NCBI RefSeq assembly: GCF_018141165.1
Contig: NZ_CP058558.1
Coordinates: 1-64,000, forward strand
DNA length: 64,000 nt
From: Alkaliphilus sp. B6464
GTDB taxonomy: Bacteria > Bacillota > Clostridia > Peptostreptococcales > Natronincolaceae
Reading direction: 5' to 3'
The stretch's first letter is position 1. Each line of letters opens with the position of its first letter. The notes under the pieces are model-generated. The model searched no databases, was not told the origin of the DNA, and was given only the letters and a program-made list of their open reading frames with translations. The translations under genes were made by a program, and so were the position numbers. Positions 50,892 through 60,580 of this stretch are shown here, in pieces.

Positions 50892-50925
50892 AAAAGTGTT
50901 TAATAGAATTCTATTAAACACTTTT
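50892..50925. terminator. 34-base perfect palindrome terminator
   Basis: AAAAGTGTTTAATAGAA and its exact complement; works in both orientations. Confidence 0.8.
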
Positions 50926-50930
50926 AAGTC

Positions 50931-51113
50931 TTAAAGTGTAAATATTTTACTTAATTTCTGAGATGTCTTTTTCATTTGTTCATAACTGTTTTTATTTTTA
51001 CCATAAGTAACTCTTGCATGGCTTGAGTTGCCAGAAGTCTTGCCTTCGCTAAATATATTTATTGTACTTGATAATAAATCTAGTAATTTTATTGATTTCA
51101 CATTAGTTTTCAT
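50931..51113 (-). CDS. Small basic protein, 60 residues
   Basis: Starts MKTNVKSIKLLDLLSSTINIFSEG; basic tail with SYEQMKKTSQKLSKIF. ATG 51113 chosen for its spacing from GAGGG. The GNSSHARVTYG middle may be a short structured loop. Not recognised. Confidence 0.5.
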   Translation of the reverse strand: MKTNVKSIKLLDLLSSTINIFSEGKTSGNSSHARVTYGKNKNSYEQMKKTSQKLSKIFTL

Positions 51114-51168
51114 AAACATCCCTCTTTCTTTTGGATACACTTATTATAACACATTATTTAATTTAAAT

Positions 51169-52104
51169 CTATATTTTGGAAAACTCTAATTCAAAAACAT
51201 GAAGAAAATTTAAAACAGGGTACATATCATATATATTTATTTCGTCTAAAGACTTTATGCTTATTAGTAATAATTGATTGCTATTATTATGTTTAACTTT
51301 TGTAGTAATGACATATACTTTATACTCTTTTGAGTCCAAGTACCAATTAGCACCATCATTATTTGAAAGACAATTTTTTAAATCCCTCTTATCTTTAAAT
51401 CCAAGATTATATTTTATATTATACCCTTCAATAATATTTTTAATATTATCGGCATCTTGTCTGAAAAATTGAACATCAATTTTAACATTTTCATCCTTAA
51501 AATCATAATAGTGTTTTAATATACCTCTGAAGTGTTTTGAAAAATTAAATCTACCATTTCTAACTTGTCCAACAATATTAGGATTAGAAAATAACTCATT
51601 AATTTTAAATAATACACTATAAAGGGCTTCTAAATTCTTTTCAAGAGATAGCATATATCCATTCTGTTGTATAACAGTTTGTTGTGTAGCGTCTCTAATA
51701 AACTTTGCTCCAAATATACCAAATTCCTTAAAAACATATCCTGAAATAATAAAATTATCTATTGCAATAGCGATTAACAAAGTAACAAGGATAGATAGCA
51801 AATATGACCAAACAGGAGCGGTTATTCCCATTGGTCCACTTTCACACCAAGTAGACACATCTTCATACCTTATAAAAAAAAGATATGCAAAAACAAATAA
51901 AGAATAATGAATTTTTTTAATGTTTGTTTTGCGTTCATCATTTCCAAATTTCCATGCTGCAATAGAATATATTAATAAAACTATTGGAAATATAAATATC
52001 CTATTAGAATAAAGAAATTGAAAATAATGTGGTGTGGATTTTGGTACTTCAGCAGTTAATTGTAATGTTATTAAATGCTTCAAAATAAATTCCTTATTAT
52101 TCAT
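51169..52104 (-). CDS. Membrane-anchored sensor-like protein
   Basis: 311 residues. Three or four transmembrane helices in the first 135 residues (IFIFPIVLLIYSIAAW, YSLFVFAYLFFI, WSYLLSILVTLLIAIAIDNFII), then a helical connector (LSLEKNLEALYSVLFKINELF) and a C-terminal mixed domain of about 140 residues with GAF-like order (IVGQVRNGRFNFSKHF … KIDVQFFRQDADNIKNII … YKVYVITTKVKHNNSNQLLLISIK). No kinase or cyclase follows. Could sense a ligand and act at the membrane. AGGAGG ribosome site. Isolated on its strand. Confidence 0.5.
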   Translation of the reverse strand: MNNKEFILKHLITLQLTAEVPKSTPHYFQFLYSNRIFIFPIVLLIYSIAAWKFGNDERKTNIKKIHYSLFVFAYLFFIRYEDVSTWCESGPMGITAPVWSYLLSILVTLLIAIAIDNFIISGYVFKEFGIFGAKFIRDATQQTVIQQNGYMLSLEKNLEALYSVLFKINELFSNPNIVGQVRNGRFNFSKHFRGILKHYYDFKDENVKIDVQFFRQDADNIKNIIEGYNIKYNLGFKDKRDLKNCLSNNDGANWYLDSKEYKVYVITTKVKHNNSNQLLLISIKSLDEINIYDMYPVLNFLHVFELEFSKI

Positions 52105-52234
52105 TAACTAAACCTCCTTATATTAATTTTTATTATTTATATTAATTAGATACATTCATCAATTAAACCTTCTTATATTCATTTCTATTATTTTATATTA
52201 AATAAGATGGGCCTTTCAATTAAATCTGAATATC

Positions 52235-52248
52235 ATGTGTTATGTTTA
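52235..52248 (+). promoter_or_regulatory. ATGTGTTATGTTTA element
   Basis: Copy of the recurrent element, 38 bases before the 101-residue gene. Confidence 0.6.
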
Positions 52249-52285
52249 AATTAGTATTAAATCCAATTTTAAAGAGGTAGATAAT

Positions 52286-52591
52286 ATGTTTGAACGTTTT
52301 AGAGATGTAAAAGTTAGAATAGTAGATAAAAATTTTATAAAAAAAATACCACTTGAAAAGGTAGAAAATTTTTTAATTAATAATGGTTGGATAGTGGAGC
52401 AGTATATTGAAATTAATAGTGTAATAAAGGGAAAAATGTGGACTAAAAAGGAGTATGATCATGTGATTACACTACCGATAAAACAAAATTTCTTAGATTA
52501 TCCGATAAGACTCCAAGAAACATTAGATATACTTATGGAGGTTGAGGAAAAAAATCAGTTGGTATTAGTGGAAGAAATCTATAATTCGTAA
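52286..52591 (+). CDS. Hypothetical protein, 101 residues
   Basis: Begins MFERFRDVKVRIVDKNFIKK; contains LEKVENFLINNGWIVEQYIE, typical of small proteins that pair an alpha-helix with a beta-sheet. AAAGAGG ribosome site. Not recognised. Confidence 0.55.
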   Translation: MFERFRDVKVRIVDKNFIKKIPLEKVENFLINNGWIVEQYIEINSVIKGKMWTKKEYDHVITLPIKQNFLDYPIRLQETLDILMEVEEKNQLVLVEEIYNS

Positions 52592-52615
52592 AAACAATTG
52601 TAATTTATATTTTAT

Positions 52616-52643
52616 ATCTTAAATAATATTATCGTAAATGATA
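52616..52643. repeat. 28-bp repeat, copy 2
   Basis: Second copy of the sequence at 30393-30420, 27 of 28 bases identical (G to A at position 23). Confidence 0.55.
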
Positions 52644-52819
52644 TAGCAAACATATTAATTTTTATCACCTAAATGGTATGCTTGCTTGAAATCATACTTA
52701 AATATTTTTTATTATTTTTTAGATTCTATATTTGATCAATACTATTGAAGGAATTTTACAAAGAAGGATATGTTATTCAAAGATTATAAAAATCTACTAA
52801 TTTAACGGAGGTATAGGCT

Positions 52820-53347
52820 ATGAAATTTTCTGACATTCCACAATTTACGAGAGAAGGACAATGGGAGTGTAGTTACTCTATAGATAGGTTAATCAGACAG
52901 ATAGAAGAATTTGAAAATGAAGAAGGATTAGACATGAATCCAGATTTTCAGAGAGGCCATGTGTGGACTGAAAAACAACAGATAAAATATATTGAGTTTA
53001 TTTTAAAAGGTGGTAAAACAGGTAGAGTCATATACTTAAATCATCCTAATTGGATGGGAAGTTTTGAACCTACTGATATAGGATTTGTATGTGTAGATGG
53101 ATTACAAAGAGTTACTGCTATAAGAAGATTTGTAAATAATGAATTCAAAGTCTTGGGTCATTATTTTAATGAGTTTGAAGGTAGCACTAGAGTTTTACAG
53201 AATATGAGGATAAATGTCAATAACCTCAAAACAAGAGAAGAAGTTTTGCAGTGGTACTTGGAAATGAATGAAGGCGGAACACCTCATACAAAAGAAGAAC
53301 TGGATAAAGTAAAAAATATGCTAAAAGAATTAAAAGTGAGGAAATAA
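52820..53347 (+). CDS. DUF262 / GmrSD N-domain-like protein
   Basis: 175 residues with the ParB-like nuclease fold of DUF262: YSIDRLIRQIEEF, NPDFQRGHVWTEKQQIKYIEF and VCVDGLQRVTAIRRFV (the D-G-x-Q-R motif). This is the nucleotide-binding/hydrolysing half of GmrS-type restriction of modified DNA; the DUF1524 HNH half is missing. The protein is short, so a regulatory or standalone phage-type role is also possible. ACGGAGG ribosome site. The next gene starts one base after its stop. Confidence 0.75.
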   Translation: MKFSDIPQFTREGQWECSYSIDRLIRQIEEFENEEGLDMNPDFQRGHVWTEKQQIKYIEFILKGGKTGRVIYLNHPNWMGSFEPTDIGFVCVDGLQRVTAIRRFVNNEFKVLGHYFNEFEGSTRVLQNMRINVNNLKTREEVLQWYLEMNEGGTPHTKEELDKVKNMLKELKVRK

Positions 53348-53348
53348 T

Positions 53349-53624
53349 ATGAAAAAAAGAGCCATGAAAAAATATATTCCTAAAAATACAGATTATTGCT
53401 ACAGCATTATAGGTGGTAGCACAGATGGGAAAAGATTAGTTATTAAGCCTTGTAAAAATAGGATTTATCGAGGAGTAAAAGTTTATAAGGGAGTATATAA
53501 CGGAGAGTCTTATGTGGAAAGGATCCCAACTTATAAATGCAGATATACTGGAATTTCAAATGTTAATGATGCATGTTTTTATGATAGATGTAAATGTTGT
53601 GGGGTCGGGGATAATATGCTCTAA
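53349..53624 (+). CDS. Small Cys-rich protein, 91 residues
   Basis: Begins MKKRAMKKYIPKNTDYCYS; ends with ACFYDRCKCCGVGD. Five or more Cys could bind zinc. Coupled to the DUF262 gene. Not recognised. Confidence 0.5.
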   Translation: MKKRAMKKYIPKNTDYCYSIIGGSTDGKRLVIKPCKNRIYRGVKVYKGVYNGESYVERIPTYKCRYTGISNVNDACFYDRCKCCGVGDNML

Positions 53625-53732
53625 GACAAGGAAAAAGTAATATAGAAGAAAATGTACAAAAAGAATTCGGGAAGGAGTTTCTGAATAAAGGCAAGTGTAA
53701 AATATTTATAAGAATCAATTTTTAGTTCTCAA

Positions 53733-53763
53733 TAAATGGTTTAGTTTTTACTAAACCATTTAC
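53733..53763 (+). terminator. Terminator behind the DUF262 operon
   Basis: TAAATGGTTTAGT/ACTAAACCATTTA hairpin, 13-bp stem. Confidence 0.7.
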
Positions 53764-53951
53764 ATAGAATTCAATTTCCCAACTGACTTTATAATATAAA
53801 TTTAGAGAATTAATCAATATCAATGTATTTAACCATGTTTGAATGATTAAATTTTGACTTAATAATCCCCTTGGGAAAAGAGTCAGTAATATCTTAATTT
53901 TACTAGTATATAGATATATAATTGAAAATAAAGAGCGACTATTTTATAAAC
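53764..53951 (+). other. Candidate CRISPR leader, array 1
   Basis: Non-coding AT-rich sequence between the terminator and the first repeat. A TATATAAT box at 53915 could start the array transcript about 30 bases before the first repeat. No sequence shared with the region upstream of array 2 is evident. Confidence 0.35.
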
Positions 53952-54225
53952 ATTGTACTCTAACATATGATGTATTTAAATTCCAGATTCTTTTTAATTT
54001 TGGAAGTGCAAATATGATTATACTCTAACATATGATGTATTTAAAAAGTATAAGTATTATAAGCACAAACATTGTACTCTAACATATAATGTATTTAAAT
54101 CCCTTTCTTTTTTAAGTACAGAGATTATAATTGTACTCTAACATATTATGTATTTAAATTCTTGGTCGCCCTTGGTATTTGCCATTAACTCATTTATTGT
54201 GCTCTAACATATAATGTATTTAAAT
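53952..54225 (+). CRISPR. CRISPR array 1, five imperfect repeats
   Basis: 30-base repeats at 53952, 54017, 54071, 54130 and 54196, of the form ATTGTACTCTAACATA, two variable bases, then ATGTATTTAAAT. Spacers are 35, 24, 29 and 36 bases, irregular for type I-B (usually 34-38). The 3' end ATTTAAAT would be the crRNA 5' handle when transcribed toward cas3. Repeats differ from each other at positions 4-6, 16-19 and 30. Confidence 0.88.
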
Positions 54226-54364
54226 AATAAAATTAGTGTTATAGAAAACCTGATACATATAATTAATCATAATTTAATATGTATAAAAATTATAGTTAAT
54301 TATTAAATAAATGTTGTAAAAGATACTAATTCTTTTATCTGTATATCACTAAAACTCTTATTGT

Positions 54365-54378
54365 CTGTGTTATGTTGA
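54365..54378 (+). promoter_or_regulatory. CTGTGTTATGTTGA element upstream of cas3
   Basis: Variant of the recurrent element, 28 bases before the cas3 start. Confidence 0.6.
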
Positions 54379-54405
54379 GAAACACAAACAATGGGAGGTT
54401 TTTTT

Positions 54406-56904
54406 ATGAGAAAAAATATGCTTGGTTTAATAAGCACTAATAAGCCTTTATATGCTCACGTTTATGCTAATAGAGAGGAGACAATACTTGAACATTCTGA
54501 ACTGGCTTTAAAGGTTTTGAATTGTATTATAAAGGAAAAGAGATTAGATAAAGTTTTTAATAGAGTAGTAGGAAGTATTAACCAAAAATTATTAAGAGTA
54601 AAGATGGGAGAATTATCATCAGATACTATTGAATTAATTAAGAAAATGCTAATAAATACAATCTATCTTCATGATATAGGAAAGATAAATCCTGCCTTTC
54701 AGGATATAAAAATGCAAAATTATATTCAAAAATATAATTCATCTACGAGAACTAATCATTCTCCATTATCCATGTCAATATTTATAGATATTTTTTATGT
54801 AGAGGTGGAGAATATTAAAGAAGAAGTTGCTAATACAGATTATCTATTACTGAAGAACATATTGATGATTTGCGGAACTATTATAAGTTCTCATCATTTA
54901 AACTTAGAGAGTGTATCTGACTTTTTTTCAAATAAAAAATATGCAAATAAACTAGCAGATATTAACGCTGCTGATTATCTAAAGTATTATTATAAAGACA
55001 AATTGGAAGAAGTATCTCTTGTTTATAATGAAACAATAGTTGAAAAGTTAAACATTAAATATGAACTATATATTTTATCTAAACTTTTATTTTCGCTATT
55101 AATTGCATCTGATTTTTATGCTACATATGCTTTTTATAATGAGGTAGATATTTCAGAGTTGAACTTAGGATTAATTAATGATTCGCAAGAGTTTTTTAAA
55201 AAGTATTCAGAATCACCTATTTATAAAAGTATTCAAAAATTTAAAATAGATCCTGATTCTGTCGATTTACCTATTAATAAATTGAGAAATGAAATTTTCC
55301 AAGAATCAGAAGATAATTTATTAAAAAACTTGCACGAATCTTTATTTAACTTAGAATCCCCTACTGGTAGTGGTAAAACTAACATTTCTATTAATTTGGC
55401 TAAGATACTTATAGAAAATACAGAAGCAAATAAACTATTTTATGTATTTCCGTTTAATACTCTTATAGAACAAACGAATAATACCCTACAGGATATATTT
55501 AAAAATAAAAAAGAGTTTGTCATGATTAATTCAGTTTCTCCTACCATAGAAAGGCATAATGATAATGGGATAGATTACTCTAAGTCTTTACTAGATAGAC
55601 AGATGTTTAATTATCCAGTTGTTTCAACAAGTCATGTAAATTTATTTAATACACTTTTTGGAGTTAGCCGAGTATCAAATATTGCTCTTTTTCAACTAAT
55701 TGATAGTGTTATTGTTCTTGATGAAATACAAAGTTATAGAAACTCAATATGGCAAGAAATTTTTGAGTTTTTAACTCATTATGCTAAATTATTTAATATA
55801 AAAATAATAATTATGTCTGCAACCTTGCCCAATTTTGAAGATTTGTTAGTAAAAGAACCTCTAGGCATGGTGAATCTAATATCTAGCACTTCTGTATATT
55901 ATAAAAGTCCATTATTTAGGGATAGGGTAACTTTAGACTTTGAATTATTAAATAAAAATATAACTCTAAATAATTTACACTCAATAGTTGAAGAAAAAAT
56001 GAATGAGTTATCAAAGAGCAGGATAAGAAAAGGAGGTTCTCCATATGTAAAATCAATAGTTGCATTTATAAAAAAGAAAACTGCAAGAAAATTTTACAAT
56101 CTTCTAAAGAAAAAATATGAAAAAAGTGATAACTACTTAATACTAGAACTTACAGGAGATGACAACACATTAACTAGACAACAAACTTTAAATAAAATTA
56201 AATCCGAAAATATTAATAATAACATTATTCTCATATCTACGCAGGTGATTGAGGCAGGTGTTGATATAGATATGGATATTGGTTTTAAAGATATATCAAT
56301 ATTGGATAGTGACGAGCAATTTAATGGTAGAGTTAATAGATCCTGTAGAAGAAGTGATGCTGTAATATATTATTTTGACTTAGATAATATAGCAGAAGTA
56401 TATGGAGGAGATATGAGGTTAGGTCTTGACTTAAAAAATGAAAAATATCAACATATCTTGAAAAATAAAGAATTTAGAAAGTATTATAAAGATGTTCTTT
56501 TAAGAATTAAGGACAAAAATAGTCAATATAATCAAAATAATATAAAGAATTTATATAATAGTATCATTAAATTAGATTTTTTTGATATTAATAAAAAAAT
56601 GAAACTAATAGATGAAGACACGCTTTCCATTTATATTCCTCATATATTTGAGCACGACAATAAGATATATGATGGAAAGAAAATTTTGGATGATTATAAA
56701 AATATCCTTGAGATTGCTGATTTTGCCGAACGAGAAATTAGACTTATGAGAATAAGTCCAGACCTATCCCTTTTCACTTATCAAGTATATTTAGATAACA
56801 TTAAAAATGTTGAAGTTATTGGTGGAATTTATTATATAGAAAATAATAAATACATTAAGGATGGAAAGTTTGATTCAGAGTCTTTTTATAAAGATCATAA
56901 ATAA
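54406..56904 (+). CDS. cas3: CRISPR-associated helicase/nuclease Cas3
   Basis: 832 residues. The N-terminal HD nuclease (residues about 20-250) has LEHSELALK, NTIYLHDIGKINPAFQ and ISSHHLN. The superfamily 2 helicase follows: LESPTGSGKT (Walker A), VVSTSHVNLF, VIVLDEIQSY (DEIQ box), IIMSATLPNF, and NGRVNRSCRR (motif VI). Cas3 unwinds and degrades target DNA marked by Cascade. GGGAGG at 54394 fixes the ATG at 54406. It comes first in the locus, before cas6, whereas type I-B loci usually place it after cas5, and it has its own promoter and terminator. Confidence 0.93.
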   Translation: MRKNMLGLISTNKPLYAHVYANREETILEHSELALKVLNCIIKEKRLDKVFNRVVGSINQKLLRVKMGELSSDTIELIKKMLINTIYLHDIGKINPAFQDIKMQNYIQKYNSSTRTNHSPLSMSIFIDIFYVEVENIKEEVANTDYLLLKNILMICGTIISSHHLNLESVSDFFSNKKYANKLADINAADYLKYYYKDKLEEVSLVYNETIVEKLNIKYELYILSKLLFSLLIASDFYATYAFYNEVDISELNLGLINDSQEFFKKYSESPIYKSIQKFKIDPDSVDLPINKLRNEIFQESEDNLLKNLHESLFNLESPTGSGKTNISINLAKILIENTEANKLFYVFPFNTLIEQTNNTLQDIFKNKKEFVMINSVSPTIERHNDNGIDYSKSLLDRQMFNYPVVSTSHVNLFNTLFGVSRVSNIALFQLIDSVIVLDEIQSYRNSIWQEIFEFLTHYAKLFNIKIIIMSATLPNFEDLLVKEPLGMVNLISSTSVYYKSPLFRDRVTLDFELLNKNITLNNLHSIVEEKMNELSKSRIRKGGSPYVKSIVAFIKKKTARKFYNLLKKKYEKSDNYLILELTGDDNTLTRQQTLNKIKSENINNNIILISTQVIEAGVDIDMDIGFKDISILDSDEQFNGRVNRSCRRSDAVIYYFDLDNIAEVYGGDMRLGLDLKNEKYQHILKNKEFRKYYKDVLLRIKDKNSQYNQNNIKNLYNSIIKLDFFDINKKMKLIDEDTLSIYIPHIFEHDNKIYDGKKILDDYKNILEIADFAEREIRLMRISPDLSLFTYQVYLDNIKNVEVIGGIYYIENNKYIKDGKFDSESFYKDHK

Positions 56905-56910
56905 ATTATT

Positions 56911-56938
56911 AAAGATGGCTTTTAAAGCCATCTTTTTT
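56911..56938 (+). terminator. Terminator between cas3 and cas6
   Basis: AAAGATGGCTTT/AAAGCCATCTTTT hairpin with T run; separates cas3 from the Cascade operon. Confidence 0.85.
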
Positions 56939-56993
56939 ATTTACACTTAATCTTTAAAAAAACCTTATTAATTATATCTTAACTATGATATTT

Positions 56994-57007
56994 ATGTGTT
57001 ATGTTAC
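56994..57007 (+). promoter_or_regulatory. ATGTGTTATGTTAC element upstream of cas6
   Basis: One mismatch to the form seen before the SSB-like gene, 30 bases before the cas6 start. Same class as the cas3 promoter, so both units should respond together. Confidence 0.65.
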
Positions 57008-57036
57008 AAATGCAAAACATTTGAAAGGAGAAAAGG

Positions 57037-57747
57037 ATGATGAAAGTATACGAACTAACTATTTCTATTATTCTAAAAAAAGATATATCTTATCTAAGAA
57101 GCCATGAAGAAATAGCAGCCATTATAAATAAGGCCATGCTTTTAGATAAAGATCTTAAAAATATTCATAAAAAAAATACCTTTAAGTATTATATTTTTTC
57201 TAATCTATACCCTGCAATTAAAGGTGAGGATTATAAATTGGGTAATGTTTATTCTTTTAGAATTAGAAGTGTAAAAAGAGAATTCCTTCTTAAATTGAAA
57301 GAACTCTTAAAAAGAACAGAAAACTCTTTATTTAATATATTAGCAATTGAATTTAATTTAGTAAAAAAAACTTATATAGATGGATTGTTTACCGCAACGC
57401 CTTCTGTTTGTGTAATAACTGAAGAAGGAAAGCGACCTAAGCATTGGACTAAGTATGACTATGGTATGAAGATGTTAGAGAAAAGAATTAATAATAACAT
57501 CATAAGAAAATATGAACAGTTCACAGGTAGTAAATTACCTAATAATTTGAATGTCATTAGAGGAATAGAATTAATAAATAAAAAACCAATAGTTATTCCG
57601 TATAAAAATGGTTATTTATTAGGCAATAAATTTAAGATGTATTTTCAAGAGGATGATCTTTCACAAGAATTGGCATATATGATGCTAGGAGTTGGAGCAT
57701 TAGAAAAGGGTTCTCTGGGGATGGGCTATTGCACATATATAAAATAG
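57037..57747 (+). CDS. cas6: CRISPR RNA endonuclease Cas6
   Basis: 236 residues, typical length. Beta-alpha ferredoxin-like halves and the C-terminal glycine-rich loop GVGALEKGSLGMGYC that defines Cas6. An N-terminal YLRSHEEIAAIINKAML stretch contains the His expected for catalysis near residue 24. It cuts repeat RNA to make crRNAs with an 8-base handle. AAAGGAG ribosome site; ATG 57040 is an equal alternative start. First gene of the cas6-cas8b-cas7-cas5 operon. Confidence 0.9.
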   Translation: MMKVYELTISIILKKDISYLRSHEEIAAIINKAMLLDKDLKNIHKKNTFKYYIFSNLYPAIKGEDYKLGNVYSFRIRSVKREFLLKLKELLKRTENSLFNILAIEFNLVKKTYIDGLFTATPSVCVITEEGKRPKHWTKYDYGMKMLEKRINNNIIRKYEQFTGSKLPNNLNVIRGIELINKKPIVIPYKNGYLLGNKFKMYFQEDDLSQELAYMMLGVGALEKGSLGMGYCTYIK

Positions 57748-57760
57748 AGGAGGTGGCAGC

Positions 57761-59635
57761 ATGATCGAACTCTTTAATTCTTTTAAGAAACTATATAATA
57801 AACTTGGAGATAAAATGCTAATGGATGCATACGAAATAAGCCCCGGTTTGTATTTAAGAATTAATAAAGATGGAAATATAGATAAACGTTCTCTTTTATT
57901 AATAGACGCTAAACTATTTAAACAAGAGAAAAAAGAAGAAAAAGAAACAGACAGAAAAGAAAGATTAGCAGTTTTACAACAAAGTGAACTATATAATTGG
58001 TATAAACTTAGAGATATTAACTCTAATTATATCACTAATAATAAGGCTGTTGATTCAAGCACCAAGAAAACTCTTAGCAACAATTGTTTTACTTTCTTTA
58101 TAAAACGTGAAAATATTTTTGAGGAAAATGAAGATTTAAATAAGAAAGGGAAAATTAATTATTTTATTGAAACTTTCGAGAACTATTATGAAAACCTGAT
58201 TCAATATGCAAATGAAGATTTTGAAATAAGAACAACAACTATTGCAAATAAGGATATCTTGCTAAAAAATATAGAGATGATTAAACAGATTTCTAATGAT
58301 AATCAAATGCAAAATGGTTCTTTGATAAAGATATTTTTTGATGCCAGTATTGAAACATACAGTAGAGCATCTGATCTTTATTACTTTCCAAATAGAATAT
58401 TTGGAAATACAGATTATAACGAACAAATAAATGGGGGCACAATAGGGGCTAATAGTTTTTCAATGAATCTAAATAGTAGAAAACCATTCTTGTTAATGAA
58501 TACAACAAGTTTTAAAGTTCCTTACATTGTAAATTCACAAGATGCTTATTTATATGAAAAAATGAAAATGTGGTTAAAAAAGGCACCTTATAAATTCACA
58601 TTTGGTGAACTAGCGGAATCATTAGGGTACGATAAAGAATTGCTAGAAGAATTAAAAATTCCTTTAAATATCTACTTTGAAAAAGAAATAAGTAAAACAG
58701 GTATTACTGTCGGAGATTATGATATTTTAAATACAAAAAATGATATGTTATATCCATTTATTGAGTTTAATATTTTAAGAACTAAAGATTATCAAGACAT
58801 CATAGTAAGTGGAGTTAGTAAGGAATTTTCTCGTTCATATATTAAGTGGATAATAAATCTGAATTTCTTTGATAAAAAAATTAATGAATTTATGAAAGCA
58901 CAATCTCGTAAAGACTTAAATAATATAATATGCAGTAATGCTTTAAGGACAGCAGGAATGAACTATATAAAAGGACTTGTCCATTACTTTAATAAAAATG
59001 AGCATATTGATATATCTACTAATATTGATAGAATTACTGGTGCAATAATAAAAGATAAAATTATATCCTCAAATGATATAAATATAGATAGAAATAGAAT
59101 AAAATATCTTTTTGATTTAAGAGTCTCTCTTATGAATTTTTTTGATAAGAAAGGAGTGCATGGCTCTATGGCAACAACTATTAAGGATATTTATAATGAA
59201 GTTTCAAATAAATTTGAGAGTTTGGAGATTGCTGAAATCTCTAATGATGAAGAATTTTACTTTGTTTGTGGACAGGTCTATGCATATTTAATATCGAAGT
59301 CTAAGGCAACTAAAAATGGTAGATTATTAAGTCCAATTATAACTGCTAGAACTAGCGGTAAAATTAAAGAAGTTATTAGAAGAACCTATAAGAGATATAG
59401 TCATGAATTGTTAATACATCCTAAATTAGATATCAATAAGGCAATCCAGATGGTAATGGATTATATTCCAAAAGATGAAGGAAGTAAAAAGCATTTTTAT
59501 AAAGATTTATTGATGGCAGGTTTAATCGGCAATAACATGTTCTACAGAAACAAAAAAAGTGATAAAACTAAATCACTAAATAAAGATAATTCAATTATAA
59601 CACTAAATGAGGAGGAATTTATATGTCTAAATTAA
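57761..59635 (+). CDS. cas8b: Cascade large subunit Cas8b
   Basis: 624 residues. NCFTFFIKRENIF near 105, GGTIGANSFSMNLNSRKPF near 225 and the long helical C-terminal half match Cas8b/Csh1-type proteins, which recognise the PAM and recruit Cas3. No CxxC zinc knuckle is evident, unlike several Cas8b1 members, so the exact subtype is uncertain. GAGGAGG ribosome site 13 bases behind cas6; overlaps cas7 by 13 bases. Confidence 0.82.
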   Translation: MIELFNSFKKLYNKLGDKMLMDAYEISPGLYLRINKDGNIDKRSLLLIDAKLFKQEKKEEKETDRKERLAVLQQSELYNWYKLRDINSNYITNNKAVDSSTKKTLSNNCFTFFIKRENIFEENEDLNKKGKINYFIETFENYYENLIQYANEDFEIRTTTIANKDILLKNIEMIKQISNDNQMQNGSLIKIFFDASIETYSRASDLYYFPNRIFGNTDYNEQINGGTIGANSFSMNLNSRKPFLLMNTTSFKVPYIVNSQDAYLYEKMKMWLKKAPYKFTFGELAESLGYDKELLEELKIPLNIYFEKEISKTGITVGDYDILNTKNDMLYPFIEFNILRTKDYQDIIVSGVSKEFSRSYIKWIINLNFFDKKINEFMKAQSRKDLNNIICSNALRTAGMNYIKGLVHYFNKNEHIDISTNIDRITGAIIKDKIISSNDINIDRNRIKYLFDLRVSLMNFFDKKGVHGSMATTIKDIYNEVSNKFESLEIAEISNDEEFYFVCGQVYAYLISKSKATKNGRLLSPIITARTSGKIKEVIRRTYKRYSHELLIHPKLDINKAIQMVMDYIPKDEGSKKHFYKDLLMAGLIGNNMFYRNKKSDKTKSLNKDNSIITLNEEEFICLN

Positions 59636-60579
59636 ACAAAAAAAATTATGCGGTAATTGGTATTAAAAGTGTATCTAGTAACTGGAACGCTGATTTTGAA
59701 GGAAGGCCACAAACACTACCTGATGGAACTATTGTAGCAAGTGATAAGGCCCTTAAGTATTCAATCAGAAGATATTTAGAAGAAATAGGTAAAAAGGTTT
59801 TAATTTTGAAAAGTTTTAAAACAGTAAAAGGCGAATTGATGCCAAGATCATTAGAAGAAAGATATAATTTTATTACAAATACAGAAATAGCAAAGGAGAC
59901 TACCACTTTAGATATTCTTGAAAATATTTTTTCATGTGATGATATCATCCAGTTTGGTGTAGCATTCCCTATTACTAATCATAATATTTCAATTACAGGT
60001 GCAGTACAAATTACAGAAGGATTTAATAAAAATAAAGATGCAGAGATAGTTGATTTTAGTATATTATCGCCATTTCAGAATTCTAAAAAAGAAGATGCAA
60101 AAAATAGCACAATGGGAAGTAGAACGGTAACTGATTATGCATCCTATGCTTATACTATATCTATAAATCCAAACAACTATAACAACTATATAGGAGTTTT
60201 AGAAAAATTTGAGGGATATAAGCAAGAAGATTATGAAGTATTAAAAGATGCATGTTTAAAGTGTGCAACAAATCTTAATTCTGCTAGTAAAAGAGGTTGT
60301 GAAAATGAATATGCAATCTTCGTAGAGTGCAAGGACGGAACTAATGCTATCATGGCAAATCTTCATGAATACATTGATTATGAGATGATTGATGAAAAGG
60401 CTGAATTAAATTTAAATAGATTGTTTGACTATCTAAAAGATTATGAAGATATGATTGATGTTGTGGAAATTTATATTAATCCATATGTCATAGGACTAGC
60501 GAATAAGGAAGTGTTAAAAGAATTAAACACTAAGGTATTTAACATTATTAATAAAAGAGAAATAGAAAAGAGGGATTAA
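59623..60579 (+). CDS. cas7: Cascade backbone subunit Cas7
   Basis: 318 residues, Csh2/DevR family: YAVIGIKSVSSNWNADFEGRPQTLPDG at the start, FGVAFPITNHNISITGAVQI in the middle and the SRTVTDYASYAYTISINP strand typical of I-B Cas7. It multimerises along the crRNA. AGGAGG lies in the 3' end of cas8b. Confidence 0.92.
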   Translation: MSKLNKKNYAVIGIKSVSSNWNADFEGRPQTLPDGTIVASDKALKYSIRRYLEEIGKKVLILKSFKTVKGELMPRSLEERYNFITNTEIAKETTTLDILENIFSCDDIIQFGVAFPITNHNISITGAVQITEGFNKNKDAEIVDFSILSPFQNSKKEDAKNSTMGSRTVTDYASYAYTISINPNNYNNYIGVLEKFEGYKQEDYEVLKDACLKCATNLNSASKRGCENEYAIFVECKDGTNAIMANLHEYIDYEMIDEKAELNLNRLFDYLKDYEDMIDVVEIYINPYVIGLANKEVLKELNTKVFNIINKREIEKRD

Positions 60580-60580
60580 T

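Noticed and set aside
52820-53347. A full GmrSD type IV restriction enzyme
   Set aside because: Only the DUF262 half is encoded; the following gene is a small Cys-rich protein without an HNH motif.
59646-59948. A protein gene antisense to cas7
   Set aside because: A long open frame on the opposite strand of a conserved gene, with no ribosome site; a shadow.
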